Source: Streptomyces vinaceus
GTDB lineage: Bacteria > Actinomycetota > Actinomycetes > Streptomycetales > Streptomycetaceae
Assembly: GCF_008704935.1 (NCBI RefSeq)
Contig: NZ_CP023692.1
Coordinates: forward strand, 7,417,501-7,481,500
DNA: 64,000 nt
Direction: 5' to 3'
Shown: positions 7,898 to 16,033 of the stretch, piece after piece
How the letters are laid out: the number at the start of each line of letters is the position of its first letter
How positions within the stretch are numbered: position 1 is the stretch's first letter
Translations under genes and position numbers: made by a program
The notes under the pieces: model-generated
Database searches by the model: none
What the model was told of the DNA's origin: nothing
Seen by the model: only the letters and a program-made list of their open reading frames with translations

Positions 7898-8371
7898 CTA
7901 CGCCGGCGATGCCGTGGTGGTGCTGCGCCAGCGCAGGGTGACGATGGTGGTGGCGAGGGCTGCGGACACGGGCAGGTCGATGCGCAGGCGCTCCAGCCAC
8001 GGGGTGGCGGGAATCGGGCTGTGGGCGGGCAGCCATTGGGCGGTGAACCATCCCAGAAGGGCCGCCGCGCCGGCTGCGGTGATGACGAGTACGGCGGTCA
8101 GGGCGACGCGCGGCGTGGTGGTGGTCCACCGTCGGGGCTGCCCTCCGTGTCGTAGCCAGGTGCCGACCAGGAACGCCACCACGGCGGAAGTGCCGGCGAT
8201 GGAGGTACAGGCGGCCACGGCCAGGTCCTGCTGCCCGGTGACCACTCCGGCGGTACCGGCCATCAGCGCGGGGGCGGCGTAGGCGGTCAGCACCTCGCGC
8301 CACAAGGCGAACGGACGGGACGGCCGGGAGTCTGCCCGGTTCCGGCTGGTTCTGTCTTTTGTTGCGGGCAT
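7898..8371 (-). CDS. Four-helix membrane protein
   Basis: A 157-residue integral membrane protein with four predicted helices: about residues 26-47 (VLTAYAAPALMAGTAGVV), 52-72, 90-112 (VALTAVLVITAAGAAALLGWF) and 130-148. The N-terminus is basic and hydrophilic. No family recognised. It lies downstream of the MarR gene on the same strand. A copy of the motif seen at the MarR start lies 76 bases before this ATG, which suggests MarR control; transport or stress protection would be guesswork. Confidence 0.7.
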   Translation of the reverse strand: MPATKDRTSRNRADSRPSRPFALWREVLTAYAAPALMAGTAGVVTGQQDLAVAACTSIAGTSAVVAFLVGTWLRHGGQPRRWTTTTPRVALTAVLVITAAGAAALLGWFTAQWLPAHSPIPATPWLERLRIDLPVSAALATTIVTLRWRSTTTASPA

Positions 8372-8446
8372 GCTGGCCTCTTTCTCGTGCGTGTGAGGGA
8401 AGTGAAGGGGGGGGCGGCGGAAGCGGCAGGGCGTACCCCGTCAACA

Positions 8447-8464
8447 TAATTAGGTGGCTAACTA
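8447..8464. promoter_or_regulatory. Probable MarR operator, copy 1
   Basis: TAATTAGGTGGCTAACTA matches the site at 9047-9064 in 13 of 18 positions, sharing TAATnnGGnGGCTAAnnA. The inner TTAG...CTAA is palindromic. It lies upstream of the four-helix membrane protein gene. Confidence 0.6.
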
Positions 8465-8522
8465 GTGCGTCGTAAAAAGGGCCCTACCCGAAGGGTGGGG
8501 CCAAAGCCGGCTGAGAGCCGGG

Positions 8523-9041
8523 TCAGTCAGCGGCCAAGGCCGCACTGCCGCGCACGACGCGGGCGAGCAGATCCAGGAACACCGCGCGCTCCTCGATGGA
8601 GAGCCCGCCCACCATCGCCTCAAGTCGCCCGAAATGCTCGGACGCCATGTCGTGCAGGCGCTGCGCACCGCGCGCGGTCAGAACGGCCACCGTGCCCCGG
8701 CCGTCCTCCGTGGACGGGCGGCGGGCGATCAAGCCGTCGCGTTCGAGGCCGTCCAGCAGGCCGGTGACCGTGGCCCTGGTGACATGAAGGTCGGCCGCGA
8801 GGCGCGAGGGGGATTTCTCGCCGCCGTGGTCTTCGAGGTCGGCGAGCAGACGGTAACGCCCGGTCGACAGGCCGAACCTGGCGAAGTGGGCCTCGGCCGC
8901 CCGGCCGACCCTCGCACCCGCCGAGATCAGCCGCACGGCGACCAGTACGGCCTGTGGGTCGACGTCCAGGCCGTAGTGCTCGACCTGCCGCCTGGCCTGG
9001 TCCAGCGTGGGTGCCTCGCCGTCGATGCCGTCCCTCGTCAT
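8523..9041 (-). CDS. MarR-family transcriptional regulator
   Basis: A 172-residue MarR protein with a winged-helix core: FARFGLSTGRYRLLADLEDH, then SPSRLAADLHVTRATVTGLL (recognition helix), DGLERDGLIARRPSTEDGRG (wing with the conserved DxR region) and the C-terminal dimerisation helices. The ATG at 9041 lies immediately beside its own putative operator, which would overlap the transcription start. Usual MarR ligands are phenolic or oxidising compounds. The genes downstream on the same strand encode a membrane protein and an NmrA-like oxidoreductase, plausible targets. Confidence 0.93.
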   Translation of the reverse strand: MTRDGIDGEAPTLDQARRQVEHYGLDVDPQAVLVAVRLISAGARVGRAAEAHFARFGLSTGRYRLLADLEDHGGEKSPSRLAADLHVTRATVTGLLDGLERDGLIARRPSTEDGRGTVAVLTARGAQRLHDMASEHFGRLEAMVGGLSIEERAVFLDLLARVVRGSAALAAD

Positions 9042-9046
9042 GCAAG

Positions 9047-9064
9047 TAATATGGCGGCTAATCA
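9047..9064. promoter_or_regulatory. Probable MarR operator, copy 2
   Basis: TAATATGGCGGCTAATCA lies five bases upstream of the MarR ATG and shares TAATnnGGnGGCTAAnnA with 8447-8464. Autoregulation is the simple reading. The remaining stretch to 9332 contains nothing I can identify. Confidence 0.6.
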
Positions 9065-9332
9065 CTTGGGTTGTCAAGGAGCCGAGATCTCCGCCCCCGG
9101 CGTCAGATCCTCGCCCGCGACTCCGAGGGCGTTTTCGGCCTGCCCACCGGCCGGACGGCGCAGCGGCCCGTTCCCGCTCCGCTCCCGTACCACCCAATCA
9201 GCAACCACCGCCTCGGCGCCGTACGACGGTTGAGAGGGATCGCCGTTGCGACAGCGTTCCCCTTTGATCACGCTGCTGCACGGACCGGTTCGGTATGAGA
9301 GCCTCACGCCCATGGCTACTGAGACGTCGTTT

Positions 9333-9468
9333 CTTACGGCGTGATCATTCATTGAACCGTCCATGACGGATTTGGTTGAGCGGCTGGCGCCGGACGAAGT
9401 TGTGGGTGCTGTTCCGGCGGGTGCCGCCGACGGAGGTCATACGTCCACAGGGTGGCGGCCGACCTCGA
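9333..9468 (+). mobile_element. 5' end of an IS5-type element (left copy)
   Basis: From TTTCTTACGGCGTGAT onward this stretch is nearly identical to the reverse complement of about 12125-12268. It contains the start of an IS5-type transposase (MTDLVERLAPDE...). A one-base insertion shifts the frame after DE (LWVLFRRVPPTEV continues in the next frame), and a three-base deletion is present. Identity stops near 9468. It is the left of two inward-facing remnants flanking the membrane hydrolase gene. Confidence 0.75.
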
Positions 9469-9522
9469 GCGGACTTGCAGCGCCCCAGCCCATCCACCAT
9501 CCCACACACCAACAACCACCCC

Positions 9523-11649
9523 TCAGCGACGGCCAGGGCGTGCGGATACGGCCCTGGCGCACATGCCGAAAAACGGCCAAAGCGCCACCCATGCAATGTA
9601 AGTGAAGATCAGCAGGAGGCGCGGATCACGCCAGTCAGCGAACGAGACATGCATTCCTCTGCCCCAGTACACGGACGAAAAAATCAAGCCGGAGATGCAA
9701 AGCGCCACGAACAGATGTCCGCTGATGCATAGACGCACGCTCCAGTCACTTGGTCGTTCAGCGCATGTCCGCAGACTCTCCCGACGATGCCATTCTTGCC
9801 AAGGGAACCTCAAGAAGCCAGAAAAGGCAGCGAATGTTGCGAGAGCTACTGCCGCCAGCAAAACCAAAGATCTTAGCCCCCCACCTAGTCGATCCAAAAT
9901 CCAAACCCCTGTACCGTAGTCGGCCATCGCCCAGGAGCCGATACCGGACAACGAATGCTCGGGATTGCGACTGAGGAGCCAGTCGACGACCGCTGCGGCG
10001 CACACCGCTGCGATCACGCGGGACATGGCCAACGCCTGAACGCGCTTTACGTGCGTTGCCTCCATCTGCCAGTCCCGTGAGGGCAGGAATGGAGTGGACG
10101 GACCGCCGGGCTTTCCGTCGTTTTCCCCTGCGGCTTCAGGCAAGGACAGTAGGAGATGCGCCAGCGGGTACTGGACCTGTGTCAGATTGGTTGAATAGGT
10201 TGTGTGGTCCGAGACGATGGACCAGCGGTTGCTGACGGGCCACTCCTCCGGTCCGGGCTCGTTGAAGACACGGGGAATAGGAGTGTCCTCCGGCTCCACA
10301 CGGTCGCTGCCAGCCTGTCGGAGCACGGCTTCCGCGATGTTTTCGGCCTCCGCCCGATTAAGCCACTCGGTGACCGGCTCCGACGTTCCGACGGCTTCCG
10401 TGGTGGGGGTGCCCCACCACGGTTGTGTGCGCCGCCCTCGGGAGTTGCGTGCCTGCCTCACGAGGGCCTCGCTGCCCGACCAGCAGTCCGGGCCTTCGCC
10501 CTCTCTCCAGGCCAGTTCAAGCTGCCCGTCTGGCGAACGCATGACGAAACCACCGACGGTGTAATGCCAAAGCGTCTCCAGCCAGCGGCTGTGTACTGCC
10601 TTCGGGCTGTCACCCATCGGGCCAGCCGGGACAAGGTCGCGCGCCGACCAGATGTTGATCCACGGAGGACAGCCCAATGACTGCCACCGTCCTACGGAAT
10701 TCTCCTCATTGAGCAGACTGGTAGCTGCGCCAACTGTCACCAAGTACGTCGGCCAGGGGGCGTCCCTCGCCAGGAACGTGCGGCAAGCGATCGCGGCACC
10801 TTGTGAATGAGCAACGACAACCACGCTCCTCGAACGCCGGGACGCGTCGGCGACACGGTTGAGAAGGACCTGGCGCATTGCTGCTGCCTGAATCTCCCTG
10901 TCACGGTAGGCCTGGGCATCGCCCACGGACGTCACCAGGTCCGCGACCAACGGAGAGACTTTTTTACCGAGAACAGGAATCCGTTGCGCCACGATAAGCG
11001 CCAAGATTCCCACCACGGCAGCGCAAAGCATCAGCGGCGCCAAGAGGAACAACACGCAGAAAAGCACCAGGTAAGGCACGATCATGACGAATAGGCAAAC
11101 ATACCCGTAGAGCAGCAGCTGAATCCACGCTCCCAGGGCGACCACTGACCCGGCGCAACCAGCATCCCAGGCGGGGATCATCCCAAGAATCCGCGGCCAC
11201 AAGCGTTTTGTGGCGGAGAACCAGAACTGATGGACTAGCGCGGCCAGTCCCCGCCTAGCAGCACGCCAGGAGAACCGGACGGCCCAGAGCAGCACATCGG
11301 AGGCCCGCGACGGATGGAAGGCCTCAGCCCATCGTGCCTCGGACAGCAGCCACGTGGTCGGCCGGCTTCCCGTTTGAGCGATCTCTAGAGTGATTTCTGG
11401 TGCGTCGCCGACAAGTTCATCTACGTTCCCCACCCGCGTGCTGAAGCCATAGCGCGGCCCTACCTGAGAAAGCACCTCAAACAGCGGTTCCGCCCAACTC
11501 AGTAGAGTCGCTCCTCGGGCCTGCGAACCGATGCCATGCACGAAGACAACGCCCACGTCGAAGGTGAAGGTGTCCACGTCATCGTGGTGTTCGACCGCGC
11601 TACCGTTCCCAGCTTCCTGCCTCACAGGCCCCAACATGCCACGCAGCAT
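9523..11649 (-). CDS. Multi-pass membrane alpha/beta-hydrolase-like protein
   Basis: A large protein (about 708 residues from the ATG at 11649; the frame extends to a TTG at 11697). Near the N-terminus VVFVHGIGSQARG resembles the oxyanion-loop HG motif of lipases. After two strongly hydrophobic helices (LLLYGYVCLFVMIVPYLVLF and the following segment) comes VVVVAHSQGAAIACRTF, a nucleophile elbow of type HSQGA. The C-terminal third has three or four more membrane helices. Base composition is visibly AT-richer than its surroundings, and both sides are bounded by IS5-type remnants, so it was probably acquired by transfer. The enzyme substrate is unknown. The N-terminus is uncertain because it lies next to the IS scar. 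Confidence 0.75.
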   Translation of the reverse strand: MLRGMLGPVRQEAGNGSAVEHHDDVDTFTFDVGVVFVHGIGSQARGATLLSWAEPLFEVLSQVGPRYGFSTRVGNVDELVGDAPEITLEIAQTGSRPTTWLLSEARWAEAFHPSRASDVLLWAVRFSWRAARRGLAALVHQFWFSATKRLWPRILGMIPAWDAGCAGSVVALGAWIQLLLYGYVCLFVMIVPYLVLFCVLFLLAPLMLCAAVVGILALIVAQRIPVLGKKVSPLVADLVTSVGDAQAYRDREIQAAAMRQVLLNRVADASRRSRSVVVVAHSQGAAIACRTFLARDAPWPTYLVTVGAATSLLNEENSVGRWQSLGCPPWINIWSARDLVPAGPMGDSPKAVHSRWLETLWHYTVGGFVMRSPDGQLELAWREGEGPDCWSGSEALVRQARNSRGRRTQPWWGTPTTEAVGTSEPVTEWLNRAEAENIAEAVLRQAGSDRVEPEDTPIPRVFNEPGPEEWPVSNRWSIVSDHTTYSTNLTQVQYPLAHLLLSLPEAAGENDGKPGGPSTPFLPSRDWQMEATHVKRVQALAMSRVIAAVCAAAVVDWLLSRNPEHSLSGIGSWAMADYGTGVWILDRLGGGLRSLVLLAAVALATFAAFSGFLRFPWQEWHRRESLRTCAERPSDWSVRLCISGHLFVALCISGLIFSSVYWGRGMHVSFADWRDPRLLLIFTYIAWVALWPFFGMCARAVSARPGRR

Positions 11650-11728
11650 CAGGCCCAGTCTGGTGACGCCCCGAAGCTGGGCAAGAAGATGCGGCAAATA
11701 CCGATCAACTTGCCGTTTAGACGTCGCT

Positions 11729-12268
11729 TCATTTGGTGAGGCGGCGGTGGCAGATGGGGGCTGCGGCTATGCCGACGAAGGCGAGGAAGTGGTCGGCCTT
11801 GCGCTCGTATCGCCGGTGGAGCCGTCGGCAGCCGGCGAGCCAGGACACGGTCCTTTCGACGACCCATCTGTGGCGGCCGAGCCGTTGTGAGGACTCGATG
11901 CCCCGGCGGGCGATGCGGTGGCGGATGCCGCGCTTGCGGAGCCAGCGGCGCAGGGGGTCGTAGTCGTAGCCCTTGTCTCCGTGGAGCTTGCCGGGACGCC
12001 GTTCTGCGAGCTCCTCGTCGGGACCGGATCGGCGGGATGCCCCGTACGAGCGGTTCAAGACCGAGGCTGTCATGCATGTTGGCGCCGGAGATGCCCAGCG
12101 AGAGCGGAAGTCCGTTCCGGTCGGCGATCAAGTGCCGCCACCCTGTGGACGTATGACCTCCGTCGGCGGCACCACCCGCCGGAACAGCACCCACAACTCG
12201 TCCGGCGCCAGCCGCTCAACCAGATCCGTCATGCACGGTTCAACGAACAATCACGCCATAAGAAGCGG
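11729..12268 (-). mobile_element. IS5-type element with internally deleted transposase (right copy)
   Basis: Reading leftward: the transposase start (LVERLAPDELWVLF, PPTEVIRPQGGG), then a jump to LIADRNGLPLSLGISGANMH, HGDKGYDYDPLRRWLRKRGI, RRGIESSQRLGRHRWVVERT and SWLAGCRRLHRRYERKADHF up to the stop at 11729. The conserved C-terminal DDE half is readable, but roughly 70-80 residues between the N-terminal domain and the second acidic residue are missing, and a frame change follows near GIPP. Inactive, but more complete than the left copy. Confidence 0.8.
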
Positions 12269-12726
12269 TGCCTGAATCCGAGGTGGGAGAGCTGTTGCAC
12301 CAGCGCGGCTGGCGGACGGCGTTCACGGTGGCCGACAGGGTGAGCGCGTGGGCCGCCCTGGTGAGCGTCGTCGAGCACGGCTACGGCGACGACATTTACG
12401 AGTACACCAAGGAGCTCTCCTGCCGAAACTGGCTGCACGAGGCGTGGATCCTGCTGGACGACCACAACCAGTTCCACAGGCTGCCCGGCCCCGACCTGTG
12501 GTGGTGGCGGCGACACCCCCGCATCCTCATCGGAGACCTCGGGTGTGCACTTCGCTCGGCCGGTGCCATCGGCACCGACCCGGATACGGCATGGCCCTCA
12601 GCTGGGAGGGAGCACGGGCCGCCCCTTGAGCCGGGTTGGCGGCGCCCGGCTTCGCATCCGCGCATCACGGGACAGCGCGCGCCCCAAATGAAACAGCCGT
12701 TATCGGCACGATTACATGACAATTAA
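12268..12726 (+). CDS. Hypothetical protein beside an IS boundary
   Basis: An open frame starting GTG at 12268, exactly where the IS homology ends. Residues 8-75 (HQRGWRTAFTVADRVSAWAA, GYGDDIYEYTKELSCRNWLH, WILLDDHNQFHRLPG) look like a genuine folded protein with acidic and aromatic residues. From about residue 90 the composition becomes that of non-coding DNA, so the end is probably altered. The last codons include two TTA leucines. The missing upstream portion suggests truncation by the IS. No function recognised. Confidence 0.45.
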   Translation: MPESEVGELLHQRGWRTAFTVADRVSAWAALVSVVEHGYGDDIYEYTKELSCRNWLHEAWILLDDHNQFHRLPGPDLWWWRRHPRILIGDLGCALRSAGAIGTDPDTAWPSAGREHGPPLEPGWRRPASHPRITGQRAPQMKQPLSARLHDN

Positions 12727-12840
12727 TCAGTATGGGTTGAATTGATGGAGAGGCCCTATGCCCTCGGAATTCAGCGCTGTCATATTCGCATCAGATCGTT
12801 CCGCTCATCTCGTCGCACCCATCAGGGGGAAGGCAGGAAC

Positions 12841-13404
12841 ATGGGCAAATTCAGGTACGGAACCGTGGCGTCGGCCATCGTGCTGGCCGCCTTGGGATCG
12901 CTCGCGGCCGCGGCCGGCACGGCTCACGCGGAAGCGGGCCAGGACACCATCACCATGCTGAAGCAGGAGAAGACCCAGTGGTGCTGGGTCGCCTCCGGGC
13001 TGACCATCGCCAAGTTCCAGGGCTTAGGTTCCACGCAGACGGACTTCTGCAACCGGGCCCAGCCCTACTACGGCTGCAACAACCAGCCCGCCACGCTCGA
13101 CGACATGGCCAGGGGCTGGGGCAGCCTCGGCATGGCCCACACCGGCTCGGGCCTGAACAGCGCGGCCACGTTCAACCAGGTGTACACCGACGTCAAGGCG
13201 GCCCGGCCGATCGGTGCACGCATCGGGTGGGCGTCCGGTGGCGGCCACATGAACGTGGTGTACGGCTTCGACACGTCCAACAGCACGATCGCCGTGGCCG
13301 ACCCGTGGCCGGACACCACCACGTACACGTGGTGGAACTACAGCGACTACGTCAGCAACAGCTCGTCGAAGTGGACCCACTCCCGCATCGGTATCTCCCG
13401 CTAA
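12841..13404 (+). CDS. Secreted papain-like cysteine protease (C39-like), contains TTA codon
   Basis: A 187-residue secreted protein. The signal peptide is about residues 1-31 (MGKFRYGTVASAIVLAALGS..., cleavage near AHA-EA). The mature part has QEKTQWCWVASGLTIAKF, the Q...CWxA active-site block of papain-like/C39-type peptidases, then GGGHMNVVYGFD (catalytic histidine) and IAVADPWPD (third residue). Four more cysteines can form disulphides. Leucine 62 is encoded by TTA (13024-13026), the codon read by the bldA tRNA, so expression should be delayed to differentiation. AGGAAC lies before the ATG. Ten bases separate it from the next gene, which encodes a surface protein, so they are probably co-transcribed. 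Confidence 0.85.
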   Translation: MGKFRYGTVASAIVLAALGSLAAAAGTAHAEAGQDTITMLKQEKTQWCWVASGLTIAKFQGLGSTQTDFCNRAQPYYGCNNQPATLDDMARGWGSLGMAHTGSGLNSAATFNQVYTDVKAARPIGARIGWASGGGHMNVVYGFDTSNSTIAVADPWPDTTTYTWWNYSDYVSNSSSKWTHSRIGISR

Positions 13405-13414
13405 GGCAGGCGAC

Positions 13415-14290
13415 ATGCGCGACACCGAAATGTCCGGCAAGCGGACGGGCTCTCGCTTCTCCCGCCTGTCCATCGTCATCGCACTGAGCGCGTCCGCACT
13501 CCTGTCTGCCGTCGGTCCGGGCCATGCTGCCCCGGCCAAGGACCCTCTCCCGGCGGACATCCCCGACTACCAAGCCGCCCTCGACGCGGTGAAGTCCACC
13601 GGCGTACGCAACGCAGTCTGCCGTTTCCTGCGCACTCCGGTGCCCACCGGTGGTGCCGGCGGGCCGGTGCAGACGATCCCCGAAACGGCCGAACCGTGCC
13701 AGGACCTCCCGGTCTTCACGATCAAGGACCCCCTGGCGCGGAACGAGATCACCCCCGGGTTCGTCGCAGGGACCGCCAAGCCGCTGCCCACCGAGGCGGT
13801 CAAGCTGACACAGCTGGTCTCCTCGCTCAGCACCACCGTCAACGGCCGCAACGCGACGGTCATGCTCGCCCCCACTCAGGGAGGTGGCTGGCACCTGGCG
13901 GGCATCCGGGACGGCGACACGGACGCCACATACGCCGGCAAAGCCACCCTCGGCACGCTGGTCTTCACCGAACCGCAGATCCGCGGCTGGTACCAGCTCA
14001 AGCTCACCACCGTCGAACCCCTCAACGACGAGGCCCGGCAAGGCCTTGGCGGCCTGGCGTCGGTGTCGCTCAGCGACTACCAGAAGCTGGTGAAGGCCCG
14101 CTACGCCGACAAGCTGCCGGGCTCGGAGTACGACACCAACGGCTACTCCAGTGGCTACAGTCCCCAGCACAAGGCGGCCGACACCTCGTCCTCCGCTCTG
14201 CTCCTGGCCGGCGGTTCCAGCGCGGCACTCGCCCTCGTGGGAGGGGCCGCCGTGCTCCGGCGGCGCCGGCGCGTCGCAGGAACCTGCTGA
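13415..14290 (+). CDS. Secreted, membrane-anchored surface protein
   Basis: A 291-residue protein with an N-terminal signal peptide (basic start, SIVIALSASALLSAVGPGHA, cleavage near residue 39). A roughly 200-residue extracellular region follows, with a tyrosine-serine-rich stalk (YDTNGYSSGYSPQ), and the C-terminus has a hydrophobic helix plus RRRRR (SSALLLAGGSSAALALVGGA then basic). This is a membrane anchor without an LPxTG sorting motif. It may be a partner or substrate of the preceding protease, with which it forms a two-gene operon ended by a strong hairpin. ATGs at 13415 and 13430 are both possible. Family not recognised. Confidence 0.8.
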   Translation: MRDTEMSGKRTGSRFSRLSIVIALSASALLSAVGPGHAAPAKDPLPADIPDYQAALDAVKSTGVRNAVCRFLRTPVPTGGAGGPVQTIPETAEPCQDLPVFTIKDPLARNEITPGFVAGTAKPLPTEAVKLTQLVSSLSTTVNGRNATVMLAPTQGGGWHLAGIRDGDTDATYAGKATLGTLVFTEPQIRGWYQLKLTTVEPLNDEARQGLGGLASVSLSDYQKLVKARYADKLPGSEYDTNGYSSGYSPQHKAADTSSSALLLAGGSSAALALVGGAAVLRRRRRVAGTC

Positions 14291-14306
14291 GCCCCACCCG
14301 TACGCA

Positions 14307-14347
14307 CCCCCACTCCGTCCCGGCGGCCGGCCGGGACGGAGTGGGGG
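14307..14347 (+). terminator. Strong hairpin terminator after the protease operon
   Basis: A perfect 17-bp stem (CCCCCACTCCGTCCCGG at 14307-14323 with its complement at 14331-14347) and a 7-nt loop begins 17 bases after the stop codon at 14290. Confidence 0.8.
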
Positions 14348-14383
14348 ACCGCGGGGAGTTCTCGGCTCCCGTTCGGCGGTGAC

Positions 14384-14445
14384 GTGTCCGATGCCCGGTG
14401 GGCGTTGATCGAGCCTGTGCTCCCGGCTTGGCGGCCCGGGCGTGC
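14384..14445 (+). mobile_element. IS5-type transposase N-terminal scrap
   Basis: The plus strand encodes MSDARWALIEPVLPAWRPGR, the standard opening of one IS5 transposase branch (LSDAxWALIEPxLPAW). Nothing further of the element is recognisable downstream. Confidence 0.65.
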
Positions 14446-14706
14446 CGCCCAGGACACTGCCGCAGCAGCATGCCGCCCGAGGGCTCGTATGGGGCAGCCT
14501 GCCATTGACACAGACCGAACGGCGTGCGACAAAGGCCTCATGCGCTCGGCCGGTATCCTCGTCTGAGCTGCGGTTCTCCGCGTGACCGTGCCACCACTAC
14601 GGGGCCCGTGCCGACGCCGGGACCGCGTGACGATTCACTGTCGCCACACGCGAGACTGTCGAACAGTTGGCACACCGCCGCACGGATGTGAACGGACAAC
14701 CCTGCT

Positions 14707-15261
14707 TTGACCACGATTCCCGGATCCCGTGTCCCGGGGCGGACGTGGACGGTCCGTCTGACCGGCCACAGTGACCACACCGTCTCCGTCACGTGCACCA
14801 CTGAAGCGTGCCGCATGCCGCCCCGGTCCAAGGACACGGCGGCCATGAGGCGGTTCGCCGCCGAGCATTGCCGCGCGCACGCCCGCCTCGCCAGCGTCCG
14901 CCCCAACGCGGCGTGTGCCTGCCGGGCCGCCGAATGCGGATTCCACGAGGACACCAGGGCCTCGTGCACCGGCGCCCCCCTGCTCGTCCTCATCCACAAC
15001 CCGGCCGTCGGGCAGGTCTGGACGCTCGCCGAGATCTGTCAGGCTTGCGCGCCCCTGATCTCCCACACCGCCGTCCTCGGCCGCGCCGAGCAGTCGGCGC
15101 CGCCGCGTTCCGCCGCGGTATCGGCCCCAGCATCGCCCCTGACCGCCTCGTCGGCTCCGGCACGTGCGGCGGTGGCCGGCGGCTTCTCGTCACCCGAGGC
15201 CGCTCCCGAGGCCGTCTCCCGCCGCCGCCCGCCCCGCGGCGGCCCCCGCCGCACCCGCTGA
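14707..15261 (+). CDS. Conserved hypothetical cysteine-rich protein
   Basis: A 184-residue protein read from a TTG at 14707. The first 135 residues look genuinely coding (SRVPGRTWTVRLTGHSDHTV, AAEHCRAHARLASVRPNAAC, VGQVWTLAEICQACAPLI), with seven or so cysteines in pairs (CAC, CQAC) that could bind metal. The tail is alanine/proline/arginine-rich and disordered. I associate similar proteins with actinobacterial accessory DNA but cannot give a function. No ribosome site is obvious. Confidence 0.6.
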   Translation: MTTIPGSRVPGRTWTVRLTGHSDHTVSVTCTTEACRMPPRSKDTAAMRRFAAEHCRAHARLASVRPNAACACRAAECGFHEDTRASCTGAPLLVLIHNPAVGQVWTLAEICQACAPLISHTAVLGRAEQSAPPRSAAVSAPASPLTASSAPARAAVAGGFSSPEAAPEAVSRRRPPRGGPRRTR

Positions 15262-15305
15262 CGGCCCGCCGTACGAAGCCTGCCGTTCCTCGGCCGCCCG
15301 CGCAC

Positions 15306-15962
15306 TCACGGGGCGACGTCGCCGCGGAAGCGCAGGCCTCCGGGCGAGACTTCGGAGTTCCATCCGTATTCCATCTGGCGGGCGGTGCGGTCGGCGAGTT
15401 CGACACCGTGGAGGCGCCCGACGATGTGGAGGCTGGCGTCGATGCCCGCGCTGATGCCCGCGGACGTGACGATGTCACCGTCGTCGACCCACCGCACGTC
15501 GCTGCGTACCCGGACGTCCGGCCAGCGGCTGGCCAGTTCGTCCTGATCCTCCCAGTGGGTCGTGGCCGGACGGCCGTTCAGAGCGCCGGTGGCGGCCAGC
15601 AGGAAGGCGCCGGTGCAGATGCTGAAGGTCAGCGCGGAGGTCTCGTGGCGCCGGGCCAGCCAGTCGATGACCTGCGCGTCCTCCTCGACGGCCGTGGTGA
15701 CCCCGCCGGGGATCACCAGGACGTCGAAGGGCGGGTCCTCGTCGAGGGTGTGGTCGGGCACGACCTTCAGTCCGCCACGCGCGCGGACCGGCCGGGCGGC
15801 CGCCGCGATCGTCACGACGCGCAGCAGGGGCTCGTCGGCGGGGGTACGGGCCAGTCGGCCTGCCGTGCTGAAGACCTCGAAGGGGCCTCCCAAGTCGAGG
15901 ACTTCGACTTCGTCGAAGACGAGGATGCCGAAAGTGAGCGGGGCGAGGGTGTCAGGGTTCAT
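15306..15962 (-). CDS. DJ-1/PfpI family protein (isonitrile-hydratase-like)
   Basis: A 218-residue DJ-1/PfpI domain protein. The core begins TFGILVFDEVEVLDLGGPFE, with the acidic residue at the active site. LVIPGG precedes FSICTGAFLLAATG, where cysteine (about residue 115) is the nucleophile at the elbow, and TTHW follows. This layout matches isonitrile hydratase-type and GlxA-N-terminal-type domains rather than PfpI proteases. It is divergent, with a 71-base gap, from a GlxA-type regulator, a common pairing in Streptomyces suggesting regulator-enzyme coupling. Confidence 0.88.
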   Translation of the reverse strand: MNPDTLAPLTFGILVFDEVEVLDLGGPFEVFSTAGRLARTPADEPLLRVVTIAAAARPVRARGGLKVVPDHTLDEDPPFDVLVIPGGVTTAVEEDAQVIDWLARRHETSALTFSICTGAFLLAATGALNGRPATTHWEDQDELASRWPDVRVRSDVRWVDDGDIVTSAGISAGIDASLHIVGRLHGVELADRTARQMEYGWNSEVSPGGLRFRGDVAP

Positions 15963-16033
15963 GGCACCAGGCTCCGGGTGGACGGGGCTCGGGGGACAGT
16001 GTCGTGAACGGCGACCACCGCTAGGATCCCGCC

